64,000 bases of DNA from NCBI GenBank assembly GCA_035041965.1, contig JAPYMA010001681.1, positions 45,005-109,004 on the forward strand, written 5' to 3'. The notes under the pieces are model-generated. The model did not search any database. It was not told the origin of the DNA and saw nothing but the letters and a program-made list of their open reading frames with translations. Positions 54,259-64,000 of the stretch are shown here, piece by piece. This DNA comes from Anisakis pegreffii. Taxonomy: Eukaryota; Nematoda; Chromadorea; Rhabditida; Anisakidae. The number at the start of each line of letters is the position of its first letter. Positions within the stretch are counted from its first letter, which is position 1. The position numbers were made by a program, and so were the translations under genes.

Positions 54259-55493
54259 TGCCGTTTCTGACCACTTATTTCTAAATAGATGGAAATCAAC
54301 ATTACGAAACGAGACATTGAGCAGATCCATATTGATGTGGAAACGAATCAAGGTAAACTGCTAGTATTGCGAGTAATATTACGAACATTGACTGACGATG
54401 AATAAAGACGGATAAATGGTGGATGAGCGTTGTTGCACTCAGTGAAGATCTCTTTTTACATCCGCACCTACTGACTGTATCTTGTGATAACCAATTGAAA
54501 CGATCTGTTGCAGACACACCAAAAAATCACACAGCAGACGCTGAACAATATACCGTAATAAATCTTCAGCAGTTTTTAAATTGATATTTTTGGTTCATTT
54601 GCATCAATTTCCCACATGAATCAGCTCAATGTAACGTTCCTGTGAAAGTTGTAAATAAGAAAGTGCCTTTGCTTTGAAACAAGAATGATAACGAATAGCA
54701 ATGCACCAGAACTAAAATCTAAAATTTAAGTTTGAATAAAAACGGGAAAACAGAAAGAAAAAGAGATCGAATAAACGTTTTGATTTGTGTTCTATTGTGA
54801 TTCATATGATCCAATTATATCATCCAATTTCATGCGTTCTCAACGTTTCAGCCAGAGTGGAACAGATGGAACGGAAAACGGATATGAAAGAGCAAAGCAG
54901 AAGCACAGAGAAAGGTGTTCAAGAGAATAAGAAGAATTCATTATACTGTCAATGATCGATGCGTTTTCCGATAGCATTGTTGTCGAAGCATAATAAATTT
55001 TTGCTTTGTAATTAAACACATTTAATGTTGTTCAATTCTTGACTAACAAGTTATTTTAGGTCACAAACTAAGCAATTAATTACATCAATTCACTTGTGGG
55101 TCAACCAGCCATTTTGTGTTGATGGGAGACCGTGAATTTTTTGAAACGGTTCCGAAGTGAGCAATATTGGATCGATGATCAGGTGTAGAGCCCGTCAAAT
55201 CAGTCGATATCACTGTAACACTTTACATCAACGAGATATTATTACGGAAAGCGATCTGCATTGCTAACAAGAATTCGTTACGAGCAAAATCGTGAATCGG
55301 CACTGAGTTACGCATTTTCGAGCAGTGATTTTGCTAGTGCACATGCGCAGTAGCATGGATCTACTTTTATCAGCTTCGCTTATCTATTCGGGAGATTAAA
55401 CATTCATATCGTGGTTTCTGACTACTGATGTTGTTAGGAAGAAGTCAAATTTGAGTTTTGACAGTCCGTTTTCAAATTGATTACCCGAACATT

Positions 55494-55615
55494 GTGCCCA
55501 AGGACGTTTTGCCTAAAGACAGTTTGCCTATCGGGCAAAATATCCATTAAAAAACCATCCGTTAGACAATGCGTCTTTAAACAAACTGTCGTTAGGCAAA
55601 ACGTTTTTAGGTCAC
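55494..55615. repeat. Imperfect inverted repeat, about 33 bp arms
   Basis: The left arm begins GTGCCCAAGGACG and continues TTTTGCCTAAAGACAGTTTG. The right arm, read in reverse complement, begins GTGACCTAAAAACG and continues TTTTGCCTAACGACAGTTTG. A spacer of about 55 bases lies between. It is a non-autonomous palindromic element or hairpin locus in the B-C intergenic region, with no coding capacity. Confidence 0.6.
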
Positions 55616-55990
55616 GGATGAATTCAACTATTTTTTGAGGAGACGATTCCACGTATCAGAGATGCGAGCAGTAAATTTGCACTTTTCAGTGAACGGGAAT
55701 GAATGCACAGTTGATTGATTCTTTAAGGATGAATTCTAACTATGCTATTGACTCCTTCAAGTAATGCGGTGAGATCAATATCAGTGGTTATGACTTGATT
55801 TATAAGCCAACAATAGATCATTTTTTTCAACTCCGATGATCAGTGTACCAATCACGAAGGCTCTAGGTCTTCTCCTATGGGGTATGTTTGTTGAAGCACA
55901 TCTTAGGAAAGTTCTTCGACTGAAACATCGTTGAATGTCTCTAATGAGGATGACGCCAACAGTTGTTTTAGGCATTAATATTGAAGAACA

Positions 55991-56342
55991 TTAGTCGAGG
56001 ATGATTTCAGCGAATGCGCTTATTTTATTTATCGTTTTGCCGTTTTCATGATATCGAGCATCACCTATCGGTAAACAGCTGTTGTATGTTGTGACTGTGT
56101 ATACGCCATACAAATGACCAGCAATTACAAAGACTGTATTCGGTAAACTGGCGTTTGAAACTACGACTGAGCATAAACACATCACGCCAACTCATTATCA
56201 TGCGGCAAAATACTCCTTGCCAAGTTATCATTTTAGTGATTTGGAAGAGGTACTTAAAGAGTCTTGCACCGAAAATTTTATCCACAGCATGTGCTTTGCA
56301 AGCGAACAATTTGATTCGATGACCTGGTGCGAACAACATATG
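55991..56342 (-). pseudogene. Frame-broken TTR-like relic G (tentative)
   Basis: Two overlapping open frames between genes B and C look partly TTR-like. One contains LFACKAHAVDKIF, like the LLCNGKPAADVLV strand. The other, from about 56170, contains TVFVIAGHLYG, like FEISGHIAE of gene B, then a Cys followed by LPIGDARYHENGKTINKI, roughly like the MLPDGYVSDGARSKKI of gene C. They are in different frames with no good intron between them. It lies in the expected spacing of the array on the same strand. The similarity is weak. Confidence 0.28.
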
Positions 56343-56364
56343 CTATAAATTATTAAGAGGAAAA

Positions 56365-56370
56365 TTTATT
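56365..56370 (-). terminator. Probable polyadenylation signal AATAAA of TTR-like gene C
   Basis: Canonical hexamer on the minus strand, 108 bases past the stop codon of gene C, within an A/T-rich stretch. The position is normal for a nematode 3' UTR. Confidence 0.5.
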
Positions 56371-56477
56371 AAGATAAACCTTTTCATGAATCAAGAATTT
56401 CATTACATTATTCTAGAACTATCAAATGTTTCCGTCGCTTCAGTCACTCCATCGATTAGTGTTGTTGAATGTTCTTC

Positions 56478-57760
56478 TCACTTCCTTCTGTGTAAGCAAT
56501 CACGACTCTCACCAGGAAATTTTCCGGCCAATTCAAGTGTGCCAGCATCGTAAATTTTCTTTGATCTCGCGCCATCACTTACATATCCATCAGGTAGCAT
56601 AATTGTCACTTTACGTTGACATGGCTGAAAAGATTCTCGTGACAAAATTGTTCATACGTCATGGATCTATATATTCTGCATCATCTTTTTTCGATCATCC
56701 TTGTTATCAATGCATACCGATGATCTGTTTTCACTGAATAATTTGTTTTCTTCATTTATTCAGCACGAAGATCTTTTAAAAAATGTATGCAGGAAAATAT
56801 GAATTATAAAATGAGTGTAGGAGACACTTATCTATTTTGTGTATTAGTAATATACAGAATCAAAATAACGTGATCGCTATCATTTTACTTTCTTCAAACG
56901 TTGTCTCGTTCGACTTTTAAAGTTTGAAAGCTATAACTGTAGGTGAATGCTATAAGGAAAACTGAATTGGTTCTGAATCCAGTGTTGCGCTTCATTGAAT
57001 TTACGTTGAATTCAGTGCGAAATTACACAATTTCTGAACACTGATATCAAATCATACCACTTAGCGAGAATAAACAGCTGTTTAGAATTCGGATATTCAT
57101 TCTTGTTGTATTGCAACTGTATGATTCTTTTTTAAACAGTATGTAGCACTTACCTTCCATCCATCATTGCAGTCGTGATATATGTTGATTTTCGGGTCAA
57201 TTGTTGACATTTCAGCATTACTTCCGCTCACTTCAAAATAACCGTTCTGATCTGTCGTTGCCTCTCCCATTAGATCATCCATGTCAACTCCTACAAACCA
57301 TGGGATAAAACAGTCGGAATGGGGGATCAGTGAGAAGTTCGCAGATGCCATTCGAATTTTCCATACGGGTATTTTTCATTTATTCGCATGTTTATCTGAA
57401 CCGTTTTCATTTATTTGTGTCGCGGAAAAGATGAACAATTTGACTCTCCAAAATTCACTTATTTATCTAGCAATAGAAAACGGAAAATAATTACACAATG
57501 TAAGTGAGTTCAGTGCCAGAGAAGGCTTCATATGCAATTGGAGATAACTGAAATGTTCATTGAAGGAAGGTAATCTTGAAAATCTAAAATGATTTTATAC
57601 CTCTATCGTCATCGTAGAGTTTCACCTGCACACCTCTCGCAGGTTTACCGTTACATTTAAGAATTCCTTTAGCTGCAGAACTTTGTGTTCGACCGATCAA
57701 TCCTCCGAGCGCACAGAATGCAACCGGCAGACAAATGAGCAGCAATAGTGATTTAATCAT
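56478..57760 (-). CDS. Transthyretin-like secreted protein C
   Basis: Exons: 57760-57601, 57290-57154, 56624-56478; 147 aa. The signal peptide MIKSLLLLICLPVAFC is followed by ALGGLIGRTQSSAAKG, LKCNGKPARGVQVKLYDDDRG, VDMDDLMGEATTDQNG, IDPKINIYHDCNDGWK, PCQRKVTIMLPDGYV and SRDCLH, then a three-residue extension RRK not present in A or B. Introns are in the same two places and phases as in the other copies. An AATAAA on the minus strand (about 56365-56370, 108 bases past the stop) is a probable polyadenylation signal. Confidence 0.92.
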
Positions 57761-59098
57761 TTTGTGCCTTTAATGATCAGCACCGATTTTGACATACAAA
57801 TGCGAGAAAAAGATGAATTTTGCTGCGAACGATTCGATGAAATTGCGCATCCCGTATTCGTAAGTTCAAGCCATGAATTAATTCTACGATGGTTTTTCTA
57901 CGTACAAACTGCTCATCAATCAATATGCGAGATAACTGCCAGGCCTCTTGAAAGTATTAAAGGTGGTACTGAACGATCAGGGAGTAGAATCTCTAGGTAG
58001 ACTGTTTGTTCGTGAAAGGATCACTGCTCGTTGTATGATAAGAGTCATAATTTCGAGCTCTCAGACTGATGTATTTTCTGGATGAGAAAGAAATACGCGA
58101 ACGTTTTTTGCTGTTCACCACTGAGTCACATAAAGGCGTAAAGGGGATCGGATGAATAAAAGGTATCGAATGAAAATAGGAGCAAGCCGTAGGGGAATAA
58201 TGAAATAGCAAAATGATTGTGGTCAGGAAGTGTGATCAACGTTTACGAAATTCTACGATGACGGTTGCGAAACTATGAGCGAATTGATGAAACAACGATG
58301 ATTGTAATCGGAAACTGAACGAACAAATGTTGAGAATAATAGCAGAAATATTCGATTGCGACGAGCGATTAACTGAACAGCTCGTCGTTGAGATTGTTGT
58401 GATTGCGAGTGGAATGGTACCGGAACAGATGCGCTCGAGAGTGAAACTATTCATCACTTTTCTCAACAGCAAATGTTTTTGTTTATGAAGCATTGTGATT
58501 TTCACTGAAGCGATCGAATGAACCGTTGAACACGATACTTTGTTTACGAACTAACTTCGGCTCTCAATGCAAGTTTCAGTCGAGAATATGCTATGTGCCA
58601 GATTGAATTTCAGGGATGAACCACACTTATCAGCTCGGTTTCCATGAGTTCTTTACAGAATTATCATTCGGTCGCTTCTTCTTCTGACGAATTATGTCAT
58701 CAGTGTGGCCGCTATTACAACTAACTCGTTCATATGTGGCATTCATTGACGCTGACTTCAAATACCTAGATTGGACCACAAATATGCTGGCAGAGAAATT
58801 TTGCGATGTTCACTTCTCCATTCTCCAGTTTAGTGAATATTTGGGAGGGAAAAATTCATATCTCAGTTTTCAGTTCGACCGAAAAACTCTTATGGGTCGC
58901 TGAGGATCAGTTATGTCCAACTTGAAAAAATTCACTCAGCCTCGGTTAAGCGTTCTTAAAAATTTCGTCTCCGGCTCCATCTCAGAAAGTTGCTCTGTTA
59001 CGGGAAGCAACTCCTACGGAAAGCAATCATAAAAACTATCGTGACGATCGTAGCCCCAGCTACTGAATGCTGCGGAGCTTGGGCATTAGTGCTCATTA

Positions 59099-59221
59099 TC
59101 AGGAAGCTTGAAGTTTGCTCTCACGGCTAGCATTTAGGGCTTCCCTCAACGCAGTCAGCATTGTTTGCTGAAAAACTGGGGACTCACTGACTGCTAGCCA
59201 CTCATTGTTGCGGTGTAACTT
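59099..59221 (-). CDS. Candidate orphan terminal exon between TTR-like genes C and D
   Basis: After a good acceptor (CCTTTTGCAG) the minus strand reads KLHRNNEWLAVSESPVFQQT, then MLTALREALNASRESKLQAS and a stop (40 codons, phase 0). The composition looks coding, but it is not TTR-like and no partner exon was found. It may be a relic of a mobile element or of another gene. Confidence 0.2.
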   Translation of the reverse strand, partial: KLHRNNEWLAVSESPVFQQTMLTALREALNASRESKLQAS

Positions 59222-59451
59222 CTGCAAAAGGACTAATGTAACCTGTTGCAATCTTCAGAAGGAACTGAAGCTGGCCTTCATTATATATTTCCTTCGTATT
59301 GAAATCTTCAAATTTCTTACACTTCTCTCCTCCTCACAATTTAATAACAATTTATAATCATTCTATAACATCCATAATCATTCGATAACAAAGCATTCAT
59401 CAAATCATTCAATGAAATAATGAACATTATCACGGTATTGAAATATTATGT

Positions 59452-60423
59452 TTATGATAATAAAACATTATTATAAACACAAATATCGTATTCCAGTTCG
59501 TAACGTGAGAAGGGTATCTCGCCATCAGTAATAAATTCACTCGGAATCTCGACAACTTCATCTGGATAGCACTGAAATTGATAAATGCGCTGAGGATATG
59601 ATGAAAAATTGTCTCATTATCAGCGGAAAACGAAGTCACCACTGCTTTGCGTTGGAAAACGGAATAATAGCTGAGGATCCGAAAATGTTTTGTTTAATTT
59701 CAGCTGCATAATCTCATAATACTGAAGCATGTTGATGTCCAAGATGCTAAGAGAAATTTCCCATTCACTTGGTGGGTGAATTGAGGCGACGGAACAAGTC
59801 ATTTTTCAAATAGAGTGACTATCCTCATACCGCTTTGCTATCCCAACATTTCACGTAGATTGCAAGATGAGGCTCAATGGTAGTGTACTCATCAGTTGAA
59901 CCAATCAGTGTGAATAAGCCGTTCTGATCAGTATTTGTCATCGCCATAAGGTCATCACTGACAACTGAAAAATTACTCATGACATGACATTCTTTCATGA
60001 TAAGTCACGTTAAACAATGATTTTGTTTATCAAAATTTTCGGTCTGGATATATCACATGGTCTGTTAAGCTCACTTTATCTAAACCATCTTTAAATCATT
60101 CACTATTCCTCCCTCAGTGGACTGAAAATCATTTTTTATTTCATCCAACTGATCCATTATTTTGCTCCATAAATCTATCATGAACAGTGAAAATCATCAA
60201 CTTGCGATAAACTCCCAAAGATGATTTAATGCGCCTTCAGGTGAAATAAGAAAACGGAAGGCGCTTGCGCACTCATATCGTAGTCCCAAAGAATGAGAGT
60301 GACTCCAGCTGCAGGTTTTCCGTTACAAAATAAGCGTCCGGTCACCGCAACACTTTGTTCTCGGCAACGGATGAAAACGCAGAAGCAGAGCAACACCAGA
60401 GTTATCGATATTGTCGCAGTCAT
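59452..60423 (-). CDS. Divergent transthyretin-like secreted protein D
   Basis: Exons: 60423-60273, 59964-59831, 59571-59452; 134 aa. The signal peptide is MTATISITLVLLCFCVFIRC. The TTR core remains recognisable: VTGRLFCNGKPAAGVTL, SDDLMAMTNTDQNGLF, EPHLAIYVKCWDSKA, CYPDEVVEIPSEFITDG. The two introns keep the position and phase of genes A-C, which supports descent from the same duplication. Odd: the GGLVGRTQ motif is missing, DDDRG is replaced by DYDMI with one residue less in exon 2, PCQRK becomes ACYPD, and the closing RDC.H is replaced by DICVYNNVLLS. The exon 1 donor (GTGCGC) is weak and was chosen because it alone gives phase 1. It is probably a fast-evolving paralogue with a changed partner or function. 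Confidence 0.85.
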
Positions 60424-61839
60424 TTGCTGATCTTTCGAACAACACTTGTTGAAAGTGATGTCTCCAACTAGCAGTGAATCACGCGCCGTTGAGGATAAAA
60501 CTGGAAATGAGTTTCATTTGAACTCGTTCCGAAATTCTTGGAAGTGACATTGATGTTGCGTTATGTACAGCGATTGTCATTTTTATTTAAGAAAATGACA
60601 TGAGCGAATTCAACATCCAAAATGTCAAAATCTCATGAAGTTATTTCTATGTAGGACACATCCTATGTCTTCTCTCGCAGTGTTTTTCCAACTTCATGAT
60701 TCACTTTTAATCATCAGATTCCTTCCATAGCATTTTGCTTGTATATGCAGAACTATCTACTGAGAGTGCATTAAATCAATGTGTTTTCGGAAACTCCTGA
60801 AAGCATTGAGATTTCCTACTCATTCTCAGTAATAATGGAGGTGGGGTTGTAGACTGTTGAGAAAGGAAGTTTGAATCATTGCTTGTTGAAAATGAAACGA
60901 ACGTGTGAAAATTTTGAACGGCACATCCGGTATGAATCATCAGGGCATAATAGTATGTAGCTCTCTTCAACTTATGGACATTAGGGTTTTCGCAGCACTT
61001 GTACCTTTTTCAAGCGAGCGTTTGTACCTGCCTAGGCATTTCTTTACAGCATTCCTCGCAAGTCGAAAGTTTCACCTCAGAGTATCCAAAGATCTAAATT
61101 CAATCACCGATTGCGAATGTTCCTACAGCGAATCAATGAGTCTTTTACATGCAAGCAGAGCATTTGATCGCATTCAGCATTTATTCACGTTAAAACGTGC
61201 GTCGCCGCGTCTCTTCTGATAGTGTCTACAAAAGGATAATTCTGTGGTTGTTTAGGTAACAGAGTGTGGTGTTGTCTAGAAGGAGACGGGAGTGCACGAG
61301 GTGATACGAGTATGCTCGACAAAACAATGCAAGCAATGTAAACAGCAACTTTGAAATGACTGGAAACGCAATAAATTGAAACGAAGTAAGAGTAACGCTC
61401 GATGGATCATGGTCTGATGTTGAGTACAGTAAATTAATATTCCAGTGATTGCAGAACACGAATTCTGGTCACACACCAAAAATTCAAGTCAGAACCTTAT
61501 CTGACTACAGCTGGCGGCTTTCCCCAGGAATGTGGTAAATCTGAGAAATAGGCAATGAAATATGATCAAAAATACAATGATCCGTTTCTACAAAAATCAA
61601 TCAAAATACAGACAATGAGTAGTTTTAGTGACACACGTGCTGTCTTCCAAGAAAGTAAATTGAAAGCTGCTTTCTGAGACCGAGTGGTGAATAGTAAGTG
61701 TCTAACAGTGAACATGTTTCCTATGAAATGATAAAATCATGTTAAAATCAAGAAATGCAAATCAAGTGATTCAACAGCAATAATCATCGAAACATATCTG
61801 ACGAAAATACTTGATGAAAAACACAACTAAAATTCATTT
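60424..61839. other. Upstream flank of TTR-like gene D
   Basis: No gene recognised. The open frames here (for example 60905-61219, +) have random-looking composition. Confidence 0.5.
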
Positions 61840-62369
61840 TCATTCAGCATGGCATTTTCCAAGCAATCTCATTTCGTAATCATCTATTTGAATGAAGCCG
61901 GCATTTATATTTCGAATGGAACATATCAAGATATCAGTGTAGTCGATATCAATGTTTTTTTTTCAAATATCCTTTAACATTTCTCATGCACTTTATTGCA
62001 TCTGCCAATGCACTTACGCTTCCTCGATATGATGTTGTCGAAGTTCCCTCTGACGTGATTTCTCATGAAATAGATGCCAGCGAGATCACCACGTCATATT
62101 TGTGCGTTTCGAGTAATCTTTTGACTTCATCAAGTGAATAAACAACATTTCGATGATCAAACATCCTAGTGTGAAGTAAAGTTCACAATCTACGACAGTG
62201 AAAACTCAATCATCATATCGCATCAGTATCCTTCGATGGTAACATGGGCTCCGTAAAGCGTTCCATGATCATTTTGATTTCTGACGGTCCCCTCATTGAA
62301 CCACATCAGCTGTTTCAATTTCACAATTCAGTTCGTTCAAGTAAACGATGCATTTGCACTTAGCTTTTG
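61840..62369 (-). pseudogene. Frame-broken TTR-like relic E (tentative)
   Basis: Minus-strand coding-like segments in different frames line up in order with the TTR-like proteins. CIVYLNELNCEIETADVVQ resembles the strand around LVKLYDDDRG.DFDD. EGTVRNQNDHGTLYGA resembles the TDVNGYFEFTG region. NINAGFIQIDDYE, with a Cys 16 residues after its G, matches the YDAGSIELAG...C ending. The joins need single-base shifts (near 62294 and at an A9 run near 61953) and at least one stop must be bypassed. It lies just upstream of gene D, on the same strand. The alignments are by eye and the identity is low. A divergent live gene with tiny introns is the alternative. Confidence 0.3.
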
Positions 62370-62501
62370 CTGAGGAAAGTGGTGATGAATAAAAAAGAAA
62401 TTTTGATATTATCGGTGTCATACGTCACAAAATGTTTTGACTGTTGCTTTGCCGGGCGTTATTATTTAGTGGTTTATTGAGTAAAGTTTCAGTTCTTAAA
62501 T

Positions 62502-62576
62502 ATGTCTACTGCATACAACGCCTTCTCAGTTATCATTCAAACTGATCAGCGAATGTCTGATATGTTCAATATAAAG
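62502..62576 (+). CDS. Candidate first exon of an unplaced + strand gene
   Basis: A TTTCAG acceptor ends 9 bases before this ATG, the same spacing as at the U1-70K and Aurora-type genes. The 25-codon frame STAYNAFSVIIQTDQRMSD then reaches a GTGTTT donor. No following exon was recognised in the remaining 1.4 kb, which includes a transposable element. Weak on its own. Confidence 0.18.
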
Positions 62577-63312
62577 GTGTTTCTTTTCACACGCTTCCGG
62601 TTTGCGCGCAACATGAAAGAAGTGCAGTGCGATGTACATTTACGAATGCATCTAGTTCATAGCAGTTTCGGAGACGTGTGCATTTTCTACGTAAAATAAA
62701 TGTGCAAATTGTTTGATTTCTTCTCCACATTGTGCAGATAAGATAGCATCTGTTTGTTGCATGTTAAAACCTAAAATTACCGATCATAATAAAAAGACCA
62801 TCATATTCGCTGCAGTTCGACTTTCAGAAACATATTTATGCATGTATAATAATCGAGAATGAATTGATCGAACACATTTTTTTCGTAACTTTCCAAAGCT
62901 TTTTCAAGGCTTCTAATCATCCATGTTACTTTGTAAGTTTTTTATCGTTAAGTGGGTCAGAAATATTTCAAGTCGCTGAGAGCAAAATCCTGAAAAGAAT
63001 TAGTTGTGTGAATAATTCACACCTCCGTTGATCCGTTGTATTGTTCAATCGAAGCAACCTCATGGAATGCAGTAGACTGAGAGGATATCAGATGGAAAAG
63101 CCAACCTCGCCTTCATAAGTATTGAATACATTGGGTGTCACAGAAGTCTGAAGTTCAAAAAAAAAGAGTTTTGATAGAGCATCTAGCAATTCTGGTAATG
63201 CTGACGGTTTCAGCCGCCTTCCCCCATCCAACTTTTCCTACAGAGTAAACCTGCTTCAATTCTGAACGCCTTTGCGCTACCCTCTGTCTCATCAGGCATT
63301 CATTCGTAAATA

Positions 63313-63604
63313 GTGTTGGGTCGGTGACCACCGAAAATCGGTCGGTAATCACCAACGGTTTTGCGGTGGTCCCCGACCGTGGGTGATTACCGAATTGCGG
63401 TGATTACCGACCCGTCGGTGACCACCAACCGCAACCGACACAGTGCGTGCTCGGTCGGTGACGGTGGCAAACCGCCAGGCGGTTGCAACCAATCGGCAAC
63501 CAACCGATGCTCAAACTCATGCGGTCGGTGAATACCATGTTGCGGTAATCACCGACGGGCTCTCGGTCGGTGACCACCGAGAAAAATCTTGCGGTTCCCA
63601 ACAC
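63313..63604. mobile_element. 292 bp TA-flanked palindromic miniature element (MITE)
   Basis: Starts GTGTTGGG and ends CCCAACAC, with TA on both outer sides (63311-63312 and 63605-63606), as expected for a TA-target transposon remnant. The inside is built from repeated and inverted CGGTCGGTGACCACCGA and GGTAATCACCGA units. It is strikingly G+C-rich against A+T-rich flanks and could fold into a long hairpin. It has no coding capacity; the open frames over it are by-products of the repeats. The superfamily (Tc1/mariner-like versus other TA users) cannot be decided from 8 bp termini. Confidence 0.6.
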
Positions 63605-64000
63605 TATACGTAATATAGGATGACGATCGTCTTATCCCTTTGTGTTTGGATGATCACCTTATAGTGCCTTATTGATGAAATCGAACTTTTTTGTGTACTA
63701 CTTGGATGACTTTATCCGTTAATGCTTATGTGTCATTAATCCTTTGTGCTTAGTAATATTACCCAGTGTTATTACAAGTAAACGCCGAAAGAAACCCTGA
63801 TGTAGACGAGGGAATAATACTGTTGTGATGGGATGAAAATATTGTGAGATTTAATGTGGGATGTGCTACGAACTCTTCGAACAGCACTTATAAAATCTTT
63901 ATTCAACGATCAAAAAACGTATCAAATATTCCATTAAACTGATGCTACTGACCGCTCAACAACAACCTATCTTTACTCATGAGTTATTGAAACAACATGA

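Noticed and set aside
54049..54351. Longer N terminus for TTR-like gene B from the ATG at 54351
   Set aside because: It would bury the signal peptide; the ATG at 54258 gives a normal secreted start and an acceptor lies between.
63155..63604. Open frames over the end of the window
   Set aside because: They arise from the repeated units of the fold-back element and its flank.
63313..63604. CRISPR-like repeat array
   Set aside because: Units alternate in orientation with no regular spacers, and the host is a eukaryote; it is a transposon-type palindrome.

Overview
The window looks like nuclear DNA of a nematode, most likely a chromadorean. It is A+T-rich, with introns that usually start GTAAGT/GTATGT/GTGAGT and end TTTCAG. 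At some genes a TTTCAG-like acceptor lies only about 9 bases before the ATG, which suggests spliced-leader trans-splicing. It also holds a tandem group of nematode transthyretin-like (TTR) secreted-protein genes. The species cannot be named from the sequence.

Layout. About 1-20.8 kb is gene-poor: no family-level gene was recognised, only a few weakly supported short reading frames (4947-5123 and 14415-14630, minus strand, are the best) and some hairpins. 20.8-34.1 kb (+) holds one gene assembled here from ten exons whose phases agree: a transmembrane RING-H2 E3 ligase of the RNF43/ZNRF3/PLR-1 family. Its signal-peptide exon is separated from the rest by an 8.5 kb intron. 37.5-40.4 kb (+) holds an Aurora B-type mitotic kinase (8 exons). 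41.9-47.8 kb (+) holds the U1 snRNP 70K protein (9 exons), with a 3 kb intron inside the RRM. 49.3-60.4 kb (-) holds four intact three-exon TTR-like genes, A to D, in tandem. Between and around them lie frame-broken fragments that still resemble TTR proteins (35.6-35.9, 56.0-56.3 and 61.8-62.4 kb).

Mobile or repetitive DNA includes a 292 bp TA-flanked, self-complementary GC-rich element (63313-63604), a 203 bp hAT-like miniature element with G-runs (48012-48214), an inverted repeat of about 120 bp (55494-55615) and a nest of palindromes (35390-35625).

No common pathway links the genes. PLR-1-type ligases remove Wnt receptors from the cell surface, Aurora B drives chromosome segregation, U1-70K recognises 5' splice sites, and TTR-like proteins are secreted. 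Only the TTR array is a real gene group, built by tandem duplication: its four members share two intron positions and phases. Multi-exon models were built by hand from reading frame, splice consensus and phase. No transcript or database evidence was available.
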